DNA of 64,000 nucleotides from Motiliproteus sp036960175. Its GTDB lineage: Bacteria > Pseudomonadota > Gammaproteobacteria > Pseudomonadales > Balneatricaceae. The notes beneath the pieces were generated by a model. That model searched no databases, was not told the DNA's origin, and saw only the letters and a list, made by a program, of their open reading frames with translations. The translations under genes were made by a program, and so were the position numbers. Positions 1 through 9,016 of the stretch are shown one piece after another. The DNA is taken from NCBI GenBank assembly GCA_036960175.1, contig JBALWH010000010.1:44651-108650 (forward strand), given 5' to 3'. Position 1 is the first letter of the stretch. Each line of letters begins with the position of its first letter.

Positions 1-264
1 TTGCTCGGTACCTTTCAGCGTGTCGGCTATTTTCTGTTGTTCTGTAGCGTTGACGGCCGAAAATGCCGCTGAGATGGCATCTAGCTGCTCTGCGCCAATT
101 TCGATAGTCCGGTTGCCGCCCTCGTACCCAACGACGTTTGAAAGCGCCTTAATCAGGCTGTCGCAGGGTTCAAAAATGGGCTTGGCATAAAATACTTCTA
201 GCCAGTCACCGTTGGACGATTTGCTGCCAATACCGAGGCCAAGACTGAAATTATTGCCACTCAT
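1..264 (-). CDS. dapD: 2,3,4,5-tetrahydropyridine-2,6-dicarboxylate N-succinyltransferase, N-terminal part
   Basis: Only the first 88 codons are in the window; the gene runs off the left edge. The visible N-terminus (begins MSGNNFSLGLGIG, followed by a WLEVFYAKP motif) resembles the long, Pseudomonas-type DapD. The catalytic left-handed beta-helix lies outside the window. The enzyme transfers succinate from succinyl-CoA to tetrahydrodipicolinate in the cytoplasm, the step before DapC in lysine and meso-diaminopimelate synthesis. The start has a GGAGA Shine-Dalgarno about 8 bases upstream. It lies downstream of the ArsC-like gene and dapC on the same strand, the usual Pseudomonas arrangement. 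Confidence 0.88.
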   Translation of the reverse strand, partial: MSGNNFSLGLGIGSKSSNGDWLEVFYAKPIFEPCDSLIKALSNVVGYEGGNRTIEIGAEQLDAISAAFSAVNATEQQKIADTLKGTEQ

Positions 265-337
265 TACTGTGTTCTCCACTAAATTTCTTTTGACTTGTAG
301 CTGCCGCTTCGGGAGCTACGTTAGTTGACTAAATGGA

Positions 338-688
338 CTATGACTGACCGAAACGAGCCCGGTATTTTTGTTCTGAGAAGCCTAGTTCTAGGTCATCTCC
401 GGCTGCCAACAACGGGCGCTTTATTATTGCTGGGTATTCCAGCATCAATTGGATGGCACGTTGCTGACTAATATCTTGTTTTTGCTCATCGTTCAGTTTT
501 CGCCACGTGGTGCCGCGGCGATTGAGTATGGCTTCCCAGCCTAGTTGTTCAACCCAGCCTTGTAACTGCTGGGCTTCGAGTCCTTGCTTACGATAATCAT
601 GAAAACGATAGTCGATGTTTTCTTGTTCCAGCCATTTTTTGGCTTTACGAATGGTATCGCAGTTGCTGATGCCGTAAAGGGTAATCAT
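338..688 (-). CDS. ArsC/Spx-family thioredoxin-fold reductase (YffB-like)
   Basis: A 116-residue protein starting MITLYGISNCDTIRKA, with the ArsC/YffB fold: a single N-terminal Cys in the CDTIRKAKKW motif and the later IKRPL segment typical of the family. The start at 688 was chosen over a longer frame reaching 760 because it has an AGAGG ribosome site, matches the family N-terminus and leaves a 7-base gap after dapC rather than a long overlap. Homologues sit between dapC and dapD in many gammaproteobacteria. The true substrate is unknown; the name arsenate reductase is by fold only, and the lysine-operon context gives no sign of arsenic resistance. Confidence 0.85.
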   Translation of the reverse strand: MITLYGISNCDTIRKAKKWLEQENIDYRFHDYRKQGLEAQQLQGWVEQLGWEAILNRRGTTWRKLNDEQKQDISQQRAIQLMLEYPAIIKRPLLAAGDDLELGFSEQKYRARFGQS

Positions 689-695
689 CGCTGTA

Positions 696-1919
696 TTAAC
701 CTCTGCCGCCATGGCTTGCCAGTGAGTCAACGAAGCGTCGAATACGTTCAGCCGCTTCAATGCAATCCTCCAGGGGCGCGACTAATGCCAGTCTTACCCG
801 GTTGGCGCCAGGATTGCAGCCCTGTTGCATTCTGGATAGGTAAGAGCCTGGTAGCACGGTAATATTTTCCTGGGCGTAGAGCTCGCGGGCAAAAGTTTCG
901 TCATCCACTGGCGTTTTTGGCCATAGATAGAAACCGGCCTCCGGGCGGCTGACGTCTAAGACACCGTCAATGCGTTCCAGGACGGCATTGAATTTGGCCC
1001 GATAGAGGTCGCGATTAGCCGCTACATGCTTTTCATCCTGCCAGGCAAGGATGCTGGCGCGCTGGCTGTAGGTCGGCATGGCGGAGCCGTGATAGGTACG
1101 GTAGAGCAAAAACTTGGCCAACAGTTCCCCGTCGCCAGCCGCAAAACCAGATCGCAATCCTGGCAGGTTGGAGCGCTTAGATAGGCTGTGAAATACCAGG
1201 CAGCGCTTATAGTTGTCACGGCCCAGTTCGGCACAGGCCTGTAGCAGCCCTACCGGTGGTTGGGCTTCGTCGAAATAGATCTCTGAATAGCACTCATCGG
1301 AGACAATAATGAAATTGTATTCATCGGCCAGAGCAATTAGTTTTTTAAGTTGCTCTGCGCTGGTGATGCTACCGGTAGGGTTGCCTGGTGAGCAGATAAA
1401 CAATAGCTGGCAGCGTTGCCATACCTCTGCCGGTACGGCGTCGTAATCGGGTAGGAAATTATTTTCTTGCTGGCAATTGAGGAAGTAAGGCTCGGCGCCA
1501 GCCAGATAAGCGGCCCCTTCGTAGATCTGATAGAACGGATTCGGGCAGACTACTAATGGCGCTGTGACTGAGTCCCGATCTATCACCGTCTGCACGATAG
1601 CAAACAGCGCTTCGCGGGTACCGTTGCAGGGCAGAATATTGTAGTCCGGGTCCAGTGAAGCCGACTTTAGCCGAAAACGTGTCTCGGCCCAGTTGCCAAT
1701 GGCGCTACGCAGTTCTGGCAGACCTTTGGTGCTGGGGTAGCCGGACAGGCCGTGGAGTTGTTCGCTAAGCTCCTTGCGCACAAAATCGGGTGCGGAGTGC
1801 TTGGGTTCGCCGATCGACAGGGCGATATGCTCAAGAGTATCGGGTGGAGTGATACCCGCCTTCAGCTGTGCCAATCGTTCGAAAGGGTAAGGTTGTAATC
1901 TGTTTAGATCAGAGTTCAT
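696..1919 (-). CDS. dapC: Succinyldiaminopimelate transaminase
   Basis: A 407-residue fold-type I PLP aminotransferase. The N-terminal ALSIGEPKHSAPDFV and GYPSTKGLPELR motifs are characteristic of the Pseudomonas-type DapC. The PLP lysine lies in the SLSKRSNLPGLR motif near residue 248 and the C-terminal substrate Arg near the NRVRLALVAP motif. It converts N-succinyl-2-amino-6-ketopimelate to N-succinyl-LL-diaminopimelate using glutamate, in the lysine/peptidoglycan precursor pathway. It is followed closely by the ArsC-like gene and dapD on the same strand, so these are likely one transcript. Confidence 0.9.
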   Translation of the reverse strand: MNSDLNRLQPYPFERLAQLKAGITPPDTLEHIALSIGEPKHSAPDFVRKELSEQLHGLSGYPSTKGLPELRSAIGNWAETRFRLKSASLDPDYNILPCNGTREALFAIVQTVIDRDSVTAPLVVCPNPFYQIYEGAAYLAGAEPYFLNCQQENNFLPDYDAVPAEVWQRCQLLFICSPGNPTGSITSAEQLKKLIALADEYNFIIVSDECYSEIYFDEAQPPVGLLQACAELGRDNYKRCLVFHSLSKRSNLPGLRSGFAAGDGELLAKFLLYRTYHGSAMPTYSQRASILAWQDEKHVAANRDLYRAKFNAVLERIDGVLDVSRPEAGFYLWPKTPVDDETFARELYAQENITVLPGSYLSRMQQGCNPGANRVRLALVAPLEDCIEAAERIRRFVDSLASHGGRG

Positions 1920-2047
1920 TCATGGGCCTTAATGGATACTGACAGCCATCGCATTGACTGTCAGTTAAGTGCGATATGTCACTGGCTTGTGAAAAACGAC
2001 GATTATAATGGAGCCTTCACAAAAGTTATAGCGACGGACGCTGGTCA

Positions 2048-4750
2048 TCACTTCAAATCATTTTCTATCTGTCGGTCTAACTCTTCGATAATGCGGCTTT
2101 GCAGGCGCTCGGCTAACTCTGGATCAGTGATTGCCTGTAGTTCATTATCGGTAATAAAGAAAACATCTTCTACCCGCTCGCCGACATTGACAATTCTGGC
2201 TTTGCTAAGATGAATTTGGCATTCCAGCATGACCTGTCCGATGCGAGCCAACAGTCCCGGCCGGTCGGAGGTGGAGACCTCCATGGCGGTGACATGGCGC
2301 TCGGGGTCGGTGCTGAGAATGACCTGGGTCGGCATGGCGAAGAGTTTTAGTTGGCGCGGTACCCGTCGTTGTATGATGGCTTTATAGTCGGCGGGGTCGT
2401 CCAGTTCATCCACCAGCGTATTCTTTATCCGCATGATGTGTTCAGGGTCGTCGCCAATGGCTTGGTTGTTTTCATCCAAGACAATGAAGGTGTTGTAGCT
2501 GAAGCCGTCATCGTTAGTAATGATACGAGCATCCTGGATGCTTAAGTTTAATTGGTCCAAGGCAGCAGCAGAGGCGGCAAACAAACCTTCGTGATCGCGC
2601 ATGAAGATGAAAATCTGGGTGGCGCCCTCGTATATCCGGGTGCAGGTTTCTTTGACCAGCACCAGAGGCATGTCGCGGTCGCTGTGGTTGAGGATCGCCT
2701 CGGTATGCCAGGAAATATCCTGCGCTTCTTCTCGCAGGAAGTAGTCTTCATTCAATGTGGCCCATAAACACTCAGCACTGTAATCGCTGATGCCGCGATG
2801 CTTGAGCATGCTTAGGGCTTCTATTTGGACCTGCTCGATACAGTCTTCTTTGTTGTAGGGGTTTTCAAGCCCGCGTCTAAGCACTTGCTTGGTTGCGTTG
2901 TAGAGCTGGCGCATCAGTGACGCGCGCCAGTTGTTCCACAAGGTGTTATTGGTGGCGCAGATGTCCGCTACCGTGAGGGCAAACAGATAATCAAGATGGA
3001 TGCTGTCACGGACCTTCATGGCGAAATCATAGATGACATCGGGGTCGCTGATGTCTTTGCGTTGTGCGGTCATGGACATCAGCAGGTGGTTTTCCACCAG
3101 CCAGCCGACTAAGTGCGTGTCCCACTTTCCGAGATGATGACGTTGGCAGAAATCTCTGGCATCCACGCCCCCCAGTTCGGAATGGTCACCACCGCGGCCT
3201 TTGGCGATATCGTGATATAGCCCCGCAACATAGAGCAGTGCGACTTTGGGTATGCGGCGCACGATCTGGTGGGCAATGGGCAGTTTTTCGGCCTGATCTC
3301 GGTGCCTGAAGCGGCGCATGTTGGTGATTACTTTCAGGGTATGTGCGTCGACCGTATAAATATGGAACAGGTCGTGTTGCATCTGGCCGACGATCCTGCC
3401 GAATTCGGGCAGATATCGACCCAGAATGCCGTAGCGATTCATGCGCTTGAGTTCGGTAGTGACGCCTTCTGGTGAGCGCATCAGCTCCATGAACAGCGAG
3501 GTGTTGCGAATGTCGCTGCGGAAAGCGTCGTCGATGAGATGACGGTTCACTCGCAATAGTCGCATGGTGGAGGCTCGTACCCCCTCCAGCTCTGGGTTCT
3601 GTGCCAGCAGCACGAACAGTTCCATCATCGCGAAGGGGTTGTTTTCAAATACTTCGTTATCAGTGACTTCAATATGGTTGGCGCGGATCTGGAAGCGGTT
3701 GTTCAGTGGTCGTACATCCTGATCGAAATCGTTATCGAGAATGGCTTCTTCGAAATGTTGCAGCAGCATGTCGTTAAATTCTGCCAGAGACATGGCAATG
3801 CGGTAGTACTTGCTCATGAATTGCTCGACGTCCCGGGCGGCATCGGTATCTACATAGCCGAAGAATTCTGCCAGAGTGCGTTGATGATCAAACAGTAGGC
3901 GGTTTTCACAACGGCCGGTTAACATATGCAGCGCGTAACGGATGCTCCACAGGTAGAGTTCGCCCTTATCCAAAGCAGCCAGTTCGTTTTCGGTGAGGAA
4001 GCCGTGATTCACCAAGTCGCGGACATAAGTGGCTCCGAAGTGGCGTTTGGCGACCCAGCCGACAGTTTGTATGTCGCGCAGCCCACCGGCGGAATCCTTG
4101 ATATTGGGTTCAAGGTTGTATTCGGTGTCATTGGTCCGAAAATGGCGGTCTTTCTGCTCTTGTACCTTGGCTTTATAGAATTGCTGACTAGACCAGGCAC
4201 TGTCGGCGGTGACTTTCGCGTACATTTGTTCCCGCAGTTTATCGTCGCCCACCAGCGTACGGGATTCGATCAGGTTAGTGGCAACGGTAATATCTTTGTG
4301 GGCTTCTTCAAAGCACTGCTCGATGGTTCTAACACTGCTGCCAACGTCGAGACTGATATCCCAGAGAAAGGTGATAAAGCCTTCGATGCTGTCACGGAAC
4401 TGCTCGGGGTCTTCATCTTTGAGCAGAATCAGCATGTCGATATCAGAGTGGGGGTGCAGTTCGCCACGGCCATATCCACCGACAGCAATTAAGGCAATAC
4501 GATCACCTTCTGGCCACTGATATTGTGACCAGGCCTGTCTGAGCAGTTGGTCGAGCATCCAGGCGCGACCGTACACCAAGATACGTATATCCACACCTTC
4601 GCGAAAACGACGATCAAGTTCATCCTGGCCCCGTTTAAGGGCGTCTTTGAATACCGCTAGGAACGAATCAGTGTCCTGTAACTCCTGAGCAAAGGACTTT
4701 GGATCAAACAGCCCTTTATCTGCGTTAAAGTTGGTAAGGATGTCGGTCAT
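2048..4750 (-). CDS. glnD: Bifunctional [protein-PII] uridylyltransferase / uridylyl-removing enzyme
   Basis: A 900-residue protein of normal GlnD length. The nucleotidyltransferase motif (GGYGRGELHPHSDID, residues 91-105) supplies the two metal-binding Asp residues. An HD-type hydrolase motif (YHDIAKGRGGDHSELG) lies near residue 515, and two C-terminal ACT domains occupy about residues 700-890, with STSDRPGLLARIGQVM marking the second. GlnD uridylylates PII proteins when nitrogen is short and de-uridylylates them when glutamine is high; the ACT domains sense glutamine. The start has a GGAGA site 6 bases upstream. It lies between map and dapC as in Pseudomonas. Confidence 0.96.
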   Translation of the reverse strand: MTDILTNFNADKGLFDPKSFAQELQDTDSFLAVFKDALKRGQDELDRRFREGVDIRILVYGRAWMLDQLLRQAWSQYQWPEGDRIALIAVGGYGRGELHPHSDIDMLILLKDEDPEQFRDSIEGFITFLWDISLDVGSSVRTIEQCFEEAHKDITVATNLIESRTLVGDDKLREQMYAKVTADSAWSSQQFYKAKVQEQKDRHFRTNDTEYNLEPNIKDSAGGLRDIQTVGWVAKRHFGATYVRDLVNHGFLTENELAALDKGELYLWSIRYALHMLTGRCENRLLFDHQRTLAEFFGYVDTDAARDVEQFMSKYYRIAMSLAEFNDMLLQHFEEAILDNDFDQDVRPLNNRFQIRANHIEVTDNEVFENNPFAMMELFVLLAQNPELEGVRASTMRLLRVNRHLIDDAFRSDIRNTSLFMELMRSPEGVTTELKRMNRYGILGRYLPEFGRIVGQMQHDLFHIYTVDAHTLKVITNMRRFRHRDQAEKLPIAHQIVRRIPKVALLYVAGLYHDIAKGRGGDHSELGGVDARDFCQRHHLGKWDTHLVGWLVENHLLMSMTAQRKDISDPDVIYDFAMKVRDSIHLDYLFALTVADICATNNTLWNNWRASLMRQLYNATKQVLRRGLENPYNKEDCIEQVQIEALSMLKHRGISDYSAECLWATLNEDYFLREEAQDISWHTEAILNHSDRDMPLVLVKETCTRIYEGATQIFIFMRDHEGLFAASAAALDQLNLSIQDARIITNDDGFSYNTFIVLDENNQAIGDDPEHIMRIKNTLVDELDDPADYKAIIQRRVPRQLKLFAMPTQVILSTDPERHVTAMEVSTSDRPGLLARIGQVMLECQIHLSKARIVNVGERVEDVFFITDNELQAITDPELAERLQSRIIEELDRQIENDLK

Positions 4751-4789
4751 ACTGTCTCCGGTACTGCGGTACTGCGGTGATTGGGGTCG

Positions 4790-5566
4790 TTAAACCTTAC
4801 CCTGCTCTTCTGATCTAAGGGTGAGTATTTCGCAACCATCCTCTGTTACCAATAGCGTGTGTTCCCACTGGGCAGAAAGTCGTTTATCCGAAGTTTCGAC
4901 GGTCCAGCCGTCGCGTTTGGAAAGCTTGGTGTGACGGGTACCGGCGTTGATCATGGGTTCGATGGTAAAACACATGCCGGGTTTGAGCGTAACGCCGGTA
5001 TTGGGTTTGCCGTAATGCAATACCTGAGGTTCTTCATGGAATTCCTTGCCGATACCGTGACCGCAGTATTCTCTAACCACCGTATAAAAACAGCCCTCCG
5101 CGTGTTTTTGGATGGCGTGACCAATATCACCCAGGCGCACACCAGGCTTAACCATCTTGATGCCCAGATAAAGGCACTCCTGGGCTACTTCTATCAGGCG
5201 GCTGGCATGGGGAGGCACTTTGCCTACAAAAAACATCTTGCTGGTGTCGCCGTGGTAGCCGTCCTTAATAACGGTGATATCAATATTGATGATATCGCCA
5301 TTTTTTAATGGCTTGTCATTGGGGATGCCATGACACACAACATGGTTGACGGAGGTGCAGATAGATTTCGGAAAGCCATGGTAATTAAGCGGGGCGGGGA
5401 TGGACTGCTGTATGTCGACAATATAGTCATGACAAATCTGGTTAAGCTTGTTCGTCGTTACCCCGGCTTGAACGTGCGGGGCAATCATATCCAGTACATC
5501 TGCTGCCAGTTGTCCGGCAACGCGCATTTTTTCAATTTCTTCGATGTTTTTGATTGTGACAGTCAT
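4790..5566 (-). CDS. map: Type I methionine aminopeptidase
   Basis: A 258-residue enzyme that removes the initiator Met from nascent proteins. The start at 5566 (MTVTIKNIEEIEKMR) was chosen over a frame extending to 5830 because the extra 88 residues resemble no aminopeptidase and would run into the rpsB promoter region. The metal ligands are visible in order: Asp in INIDITVIKDGYHGD, His in YCGHGIGKEFHEEP, Glu in CFTIEPM and Glu in WEHTLLVTEDG. It is divergent from rpsB, the usual gammaproteobacterial layout. Confidence 0.95.
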   Translation of the reverse strand: MTVTIKNIEEIEKMRVAGQLAADVLDMIAPHVQAGVTTNKLNQICHDYIVDIQQSIPAPLNYHGFPKSICTSVNHVVCHGIPNDKPLKNGDIINIDITVIKDGYHGDTSKMFFVGKVPPHASRLIEVAQECLYLGIKMVKPGVRLGDIGHAIQKHAEGCFYTVVREYCGHGIGKEFHEEPQVLHYGKPNTGVTLKPGMCFTIEPMINAGTRHTKLSKRDGWTVETSDKRLSAQWEHTLLVTEDGCEILTLRSEEQGKV

Positions 5567-5698
5567 AGCTAAATATTTGTTTTGTATGATGAGTTTAAGA
5601 GAATCTGGAATATGGATCAGATCGCGGTAGCTACAGTATAAGCAGGGGCAATGAAAAAGGCTCATTGTACACGCATAGGTTGAACTTGGAAGCGTATC

Positions 5699-5732
5699 TT
5701 TATATTGGCAGGCTAATGTGGTATAAAGTCGC
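5699..5732 (+). promoter_or_regulatory. Probable rpsB promoter with stringent-type discriminator
   Basis: An extended -10 element, TGGTATAAA (TATAAA at 5722-5727), with a weak -35 (TTTATA, 5699-5704) 17 bases upstream. The GC-rich GTCGCGCTCCC stretch just after the -10 is the kind of discriminator found at growth-rate and ppGpp-controlled ribosomal promoters. It would give an rpsB leader of roughly 140 bases. Ribosomal protein S2 autoregulates through its leader in related bacteria, but no specific leader fold was proved here. Call by eye only. Confidence 0.5.
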
Positions 5733-5872
5733 GCTCCCGAATTGCCAGTCCGGAATTTTGGGGGAAATGATTTATTTAATGTCGCACATATACCGTCACA
5801 TTGGCTCTGGGTGCCTTTCGAGGTGAGCAATGGGGTATATGGAGGCCTAACCCATACAATTAAGGAAATACA

Positions 5873-6607
5873 ATGTCTAAAGTCTCTATGCGTGAGCTGC
5901 TAAAAGCCGGTGCTCACTTCGGTCACCAGACCCGTTACTGGAACCCTAAAATGGGTAAGTACATTTTTGGTGCTCGCAACAAAATTCATATCATTAACCT
6001 GGAGCACACTGTTCCTGCGTTGAATGATTCTCTGGCCTTTATCGAGCGTCTCGCTACCAACAAGAACAAGATCTTGTTTGTTGGAACTAAGCGTGCCGCT
6101 TCTAAAGTGATTAGTGAAGAAGCTACTCGCGCAAGCATGCCTTACGTTAACCATCGCTGGTTGGGTGGCATGTTGACCAACTATAAGACTATCCGTGCTT
6201 CCATCAAGCGTTTTCGTGATCTAGAGAAGCAGTCTCAGGACGGTACTTTTGAGCAGCTGACTAAGAAAGAAGCGCTAATGAATTCGCGCGAAATGGCTAA
6301 GCTTGAGCGTTCTATCGGTGGTATCAAGGATATGGGCGGCTTGCCTGATGCATTGTTTGTAATTGATGTTGATCACGAGCGTATTGCTATCAACGAAGCT
6401 AACAAGCTGGGTATTCCTGTTATCGGTATCGTTGATACTAATAGCAACCCTGATGGTGTTGATTACATCATCCCTGGTAATGACGATGCGCTACGCGCTA
6501 TCCAGATCTACGTTAAGGCTGCGGCGGATGCGTGCCTGGAAGGTGTTGGTTCTGGTCAAGGCGAATTTGTAGAAGTTGAAGAGCAGACTGACGCTGCTGC
6601 TGAATAA
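5873..6607 (+). CDS. rpsB: 30S ribosomal protein S2
   Basis: A 244-residue S2 protein (MSKVSMRELLKAGAHFGHQ start, GARNKIHIINLEHT, NHRWLGGMLTNYKTIR, IPVIGIVDTNSNPDGVDYII), full length for the family. It binds 16S rRNA at the head-body junction of the small subunit. It is preceded by an AAGGAAA ribosome site and a long leader, and followed by tsf across an intrinsic terminator or attenuator, as in most gammaproteobacteria. Confidence 0.98.
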   Translation: MSKVSMRELLKAGAHFGHQTRYWNPKMGKYIFGARNKIHIINLEHTVPALNDSLAFIERLATNKNKILFVGTKRAASKVISEEATRASMPYVNHRWLGGMLTNYKTIRASIKRFRDLEKQSQDGTFEQLTKKEALMNSREMAKLERSIGGIKDMGGLPDALFVIDVDHERIAINEANKLGIPVIGIVDTNSNPDGVDYIIPGNDDALRAIQIYVKAAADACLEGVGSGQGEFVEVEEQTDAAAE

Positions 6608-6642
6608 GCGGTTACTTCAGGCCTTGTGAAAAGGCTTCAGTA

Positions 6643-6667
6643 AGGGGAGCGATGCTCCCTTTTTTTG
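6643..6667 (+). terminator. Intrinsic terminator/attenuator between rpsB and tsf
   Basis: A 7-base stem (GGGGAGC at 6644-6650 pairing with GCTCCCT at 6654-6660, last pair G-T) with a 3-base loop is followed directly by a run of T. tsf follows only about 35 bases later with no obvious promoter of its own, so partial termination is more likely than full. It would set a higher output of S2 than of EF-Ts from one promoter. Confidence 0.75.
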
Positions 6668-6700
6668 AACATATTTTTATGAATTCTGAGAGGAATTGTC

Positions 6701-7561
6701 ATGGCAGTTAAAATCTCTGCTTCTATGGTTAAGGAGCTGCGCGAGCGCACTAGCCTGGGCATGTTGGAATGTAAAAAGGCATTGGCTGCGGCCGATGGTG
6801 ATATCGAACTGGCAATCGAAAACCTGCGTAAGTCTAGCGGTATGAAGGCAGCTAAAAAAGCTGGCCGTACTGCTGCTGATGGCGTAGTTGCAGCTAAAGT
6901 TGCGGAAGATGGCAGTTATGGTGTCCTTGTAGAAGTTAACTCCGAAACTGATTTCGTTGCTCGTGATGTTGGTTTTCTGGCGTTCGTTGACACTATCGCT
7001 AAAGCTGCATTTGCTGCTAAGCAAACAGATGTTGCTGCGTTGATGGCTGGCGAGCTTGAGTCTACTCGTGAAGCATTGGTGCAGAAAATTGGCGAAAACC
7101 TCAGTGTTCGTCGTATCAGTCTGTTAGAAGGTGCTAATGTTTCTGCTTACGTTCATAGTAATAACAGAATTGCGGTGCTGGTTTCTCTGACTGCCGGTGA
7201 GAGCGAAGTTGCTAAAGATGTGGCGATGCATGTAGCTGCTGCTAACCCTCGTGTAGCCAAGCCTGAAGATATGGCTGAAGAAGTGCTGGTCAAGGAAAAA
7301 GAAATTATCCTTGCGCAGCCTGATATGGCCGGAAAGCCTGCAGAAATTGCAGAAAGAATGGTTGGCGGACGGATCAAGAAATTCTTGGCTGAGAACTCAT
7401 TGGTAGAGCAGGCGTTTGTTAAAAATCCTGAAATCACAGTGGGTAAGCTGATCAAAGATGCCGGTGCTGATATCAATAGTTTCGTCCGCTTCGAAGTGGG
7501 TGAAGGTATTGAAGTAGAAAAAGTCGACTTCGCTGAAGAAGTTGCAGCTGCTCTGAAATAA
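6701..7561 (+). CDS. tsf: Elongation factor Ts
   Basis: A 286-residue nucleotide exchange factor for EF-Tu. The N-terminal UBA-like domain contains the signature VKELRERTSLGMLECKKAL (residues about 10-28), and the core domain carries the NSETDFVARD motif near residue 80 that contacts EF-Tu. It lies in the conserved rpsB-tsf-pyrH-frr block and is preceded by an AGAGGAA ribosome site. Confidence 0.98.
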   Translation: MAVKISASMVKELRERTSLGMLECKKALAAADGDIELAIENLRKSSGMKAAKKAGRTAADGVVAAKVAEDGSYGVLVEVNSETDFVARDVGFLAFVDTIAKAAFAAKQTDVAALMAGELESTREALVQKIGENLSVRRISLLEGANVSAYVHSNNRIAVLVSLTAGESEVAKDVAMHVAAANPRVAKPEDMAEEVLVKEKEIILAQPDMAGKPAEIAERMVGGRIKKFLAENSLVEQAFVKNPEITVGKLIKDAGADINSFVRFEVGEGIEVEKVDFAEEVAAALK

Positions 7562-7579
7562 GAGTCGTCCTTCCTGCGT

Positions 7580-7609
7580 GAGCTGGCTTTAATTGACTAA
7601 AGCTAGCTC
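7580..7609 (+). repeat. Strong stem-loop without U-tract between tsf and pyrH
   Basis: A 12-base inverted repeat (7580-7591 pairing with 7598-7609, one G-T wobble) with a 6-base loop. No T-run follows, so it does not look like a standard intrinsic terminator. It may act as an mRNA 3'-end stabiliser, processing site or Rho-linked element between tsf and pyrH. Confidence 0.6.
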
Positions 7610-7668
7610 GTGCAACCCCTTCTGCCTAATGCTAAACTCCCTACCAAATTTTTCCGGGGATGCAATCA

Positions 7669-8400
7669 GTGACTGAAAAGAACAACGCGCAATATAAGCG
7701 GATTTTGTTGAAGCTTAGTGGCGAAGCTCTGATGGGTTCAGAGAATTTCGGCATTGACCCTACCGTGCTTGACCGTATGGCATTGGAAATCGGACAGTTG
7801 GTCGGTATTGGTGTCCAGGTTGGGCTGGTTGTTGGTGGTGGTAATCTGTTCCGTGGCGAGGCCTTGAGTAAGGCTGGCATGGATCGAGTTACCGGTGATC
7901 ACATGGGCATGCTGGCTACAGTGATGAATGCTTTGGCCTTGCGAGATGCTCTGGAGCGCAATAATATCACCACCCGGGTGATGTCAGCGATATCGATGGT
8001 CGGTGTGGTTGATAATTACGACCGCCGCCAAGCGACGCGTTCTCTCGATCAGGGTGATGTTGTTATCTTCTCTGCCGGAACCGGCAATCCTTTTTTTACC
8101 ACGGACTCAGCTGCCTGTTTGAGGGGTATCGAGATTGAGGCCGATGTGGTCCTGAAAGCGACGAAGGTAGATGGCGTTTATTCTGCCGATCCTGTTAAAG
8201 ACCCTAGTGCGACAATGTATGACCGCCTTAGTTATGATGAGGTGCTGGAAAAGCAGTTAGGAGTGATGGATCTGACAGCCATGTGTTTGAGTCGTGATCA
8301 TGGCATGCCGGTTCGGGTATTTAATATGAATAAGCCGGGAGCCCTAGTTACCGTTGTAAGGGGTGGCAATGAAGGAACGTTGATTGATAGCGGCCTGTAG
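7669..8400 (+). CDS. pyrH: UMP kinase
   Basis: A 243-residue bacterial UMP kinase of the amino-acid kinase fold: RILLKLSGEALMG at the N-terminus, VGLVVGGGNLFRG and GMDRVTGDHMGMLATVMN in the middle, and the FSAGTGNPFFTTDSAA segment. It makes UDP from UMP and ATP for pyrimidine nucleotides. The start is taken as GTG at 7669 because GGGG lies 9 bases upstream; an in-frame ATG at 7660 adds three residues but touches that GGGG. It sits between tsf and frr. Confidence 0.95.
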   Translation: MTEKNNAQYKRILLKLSGEALMGSENFGIDPTVLDRMALEIGQLVGIGVQVGLVVGGGNLFRGEALSKAGMDRVTGDHMGMLATVMNALALRDALERNNITTRVMSAISMVGVVDNYDRRQATRSLDQGDVVIFSAGTGNPFFTTDSAACLRGIEIEADVVLKATKVDGVYSADPVKDPSATMYDRLSYDEVLEKQLGVMDLTAMCLSRDHGMPVRVFNMNKPGALVTVVRGGNEGTLIDSGL

Positions 8401-8414
8401 GAAGGAGAAAAATC

Positions 8415-8972
8415 GTGATTAATGAAATCAAGCAAGATGCTGCAGAGCGTATGGCGAAGAGTGTCCAGTCGCTGGTTGATAATTTTAAGAAAATTCGTAC
8501 CGGACGGGCGCATCCGAGCATTCTGGATTCGATTAAGGTGCCTTATTACGGAAGTGATGTGGCGCTGAGTCAGGTTGCAAATATCAGCGTTGAGGATGGT
8601 CGGACCTTGTCAGTGTCTCCTTGGGAGGGGCCGATGATTCCTGAGATTGAAAGGGCGATTATGAAGTCTGATCTCGGTCTCAATCCTTCCACGGCAGGCA
8701 TGGTTATTCGTATTCCGATGCCCGCTTTGACGGAAGAAACGCGCAAAGTCTTTACGCGTCAAGCTCGTCAAGAATCAGAAAACGCGCGGGTTGCTGTTCG
8801 CAATATTCGTCGCGATGCTAACAATGACTTCAAAGAGCTGCTGAAAGATAAAGATATCACTGAGGACGACGAGCGCCGGGGTCAGGATGCTATCCAGAAG
8901 CTGACCGATAGTAGCGTTGCTGAAATCGAGGCTCATCTGCAGAAGAAAGAAGCCGACTTAATGGAAATTTAA
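8415..8972 (+). CDS. frr: Ribosome recycling factor
   Basis: A 185-residue RRF with the family hallmarks FKKIRTGRAHPSILD near residue 30, the PIP-rich MVIRIPMPALTEETRK segment near residue 100, and a charged, helical C-terminal half. It splits post-termination ribosomes together with EF-G. The start is a GTG at 8415 preceded by GAAGGAG, 14 bases after pyrH, so the two are likely co-transcribed. Confidence 0.97.
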   Translation: MINEIKQDAAERMAKSVQSLVDNFKKIRTGRAHPSILDSIKVPYYGSDVALSQVANISVEDGRTLSVSPWEGPMIPEIERAIMKSDLGLNPSTAGMVIRIPMPALTEETRKVFTRQARQESENARVAVRNIRRDANNDFKELLKDKDITEDDERRGQDAIQKLTDSSVAEIEAHLQKKEADLMEI

Positions 8973-9016
8973 TCAGCGTTGTTTTGCTGAATAATCTGGA
9001 TTAATCCAGGGTAGGT

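Noticed and set aside
3926..4492. Long open frame (188 codons) on the + strand inside glnD
   Set aside because: It lies fully opposite a well-conserved part of glnD and its protein resembles nothing; a shadow of the real gene.
5567..5830. 88-residue N-terminal extension of methionine aminopeptidase
   Set aside because: Cys-rich extension unlike type I enzymes; ATG 5566 gives the standard N-terminus and the extension would cover the rpsB promoter.
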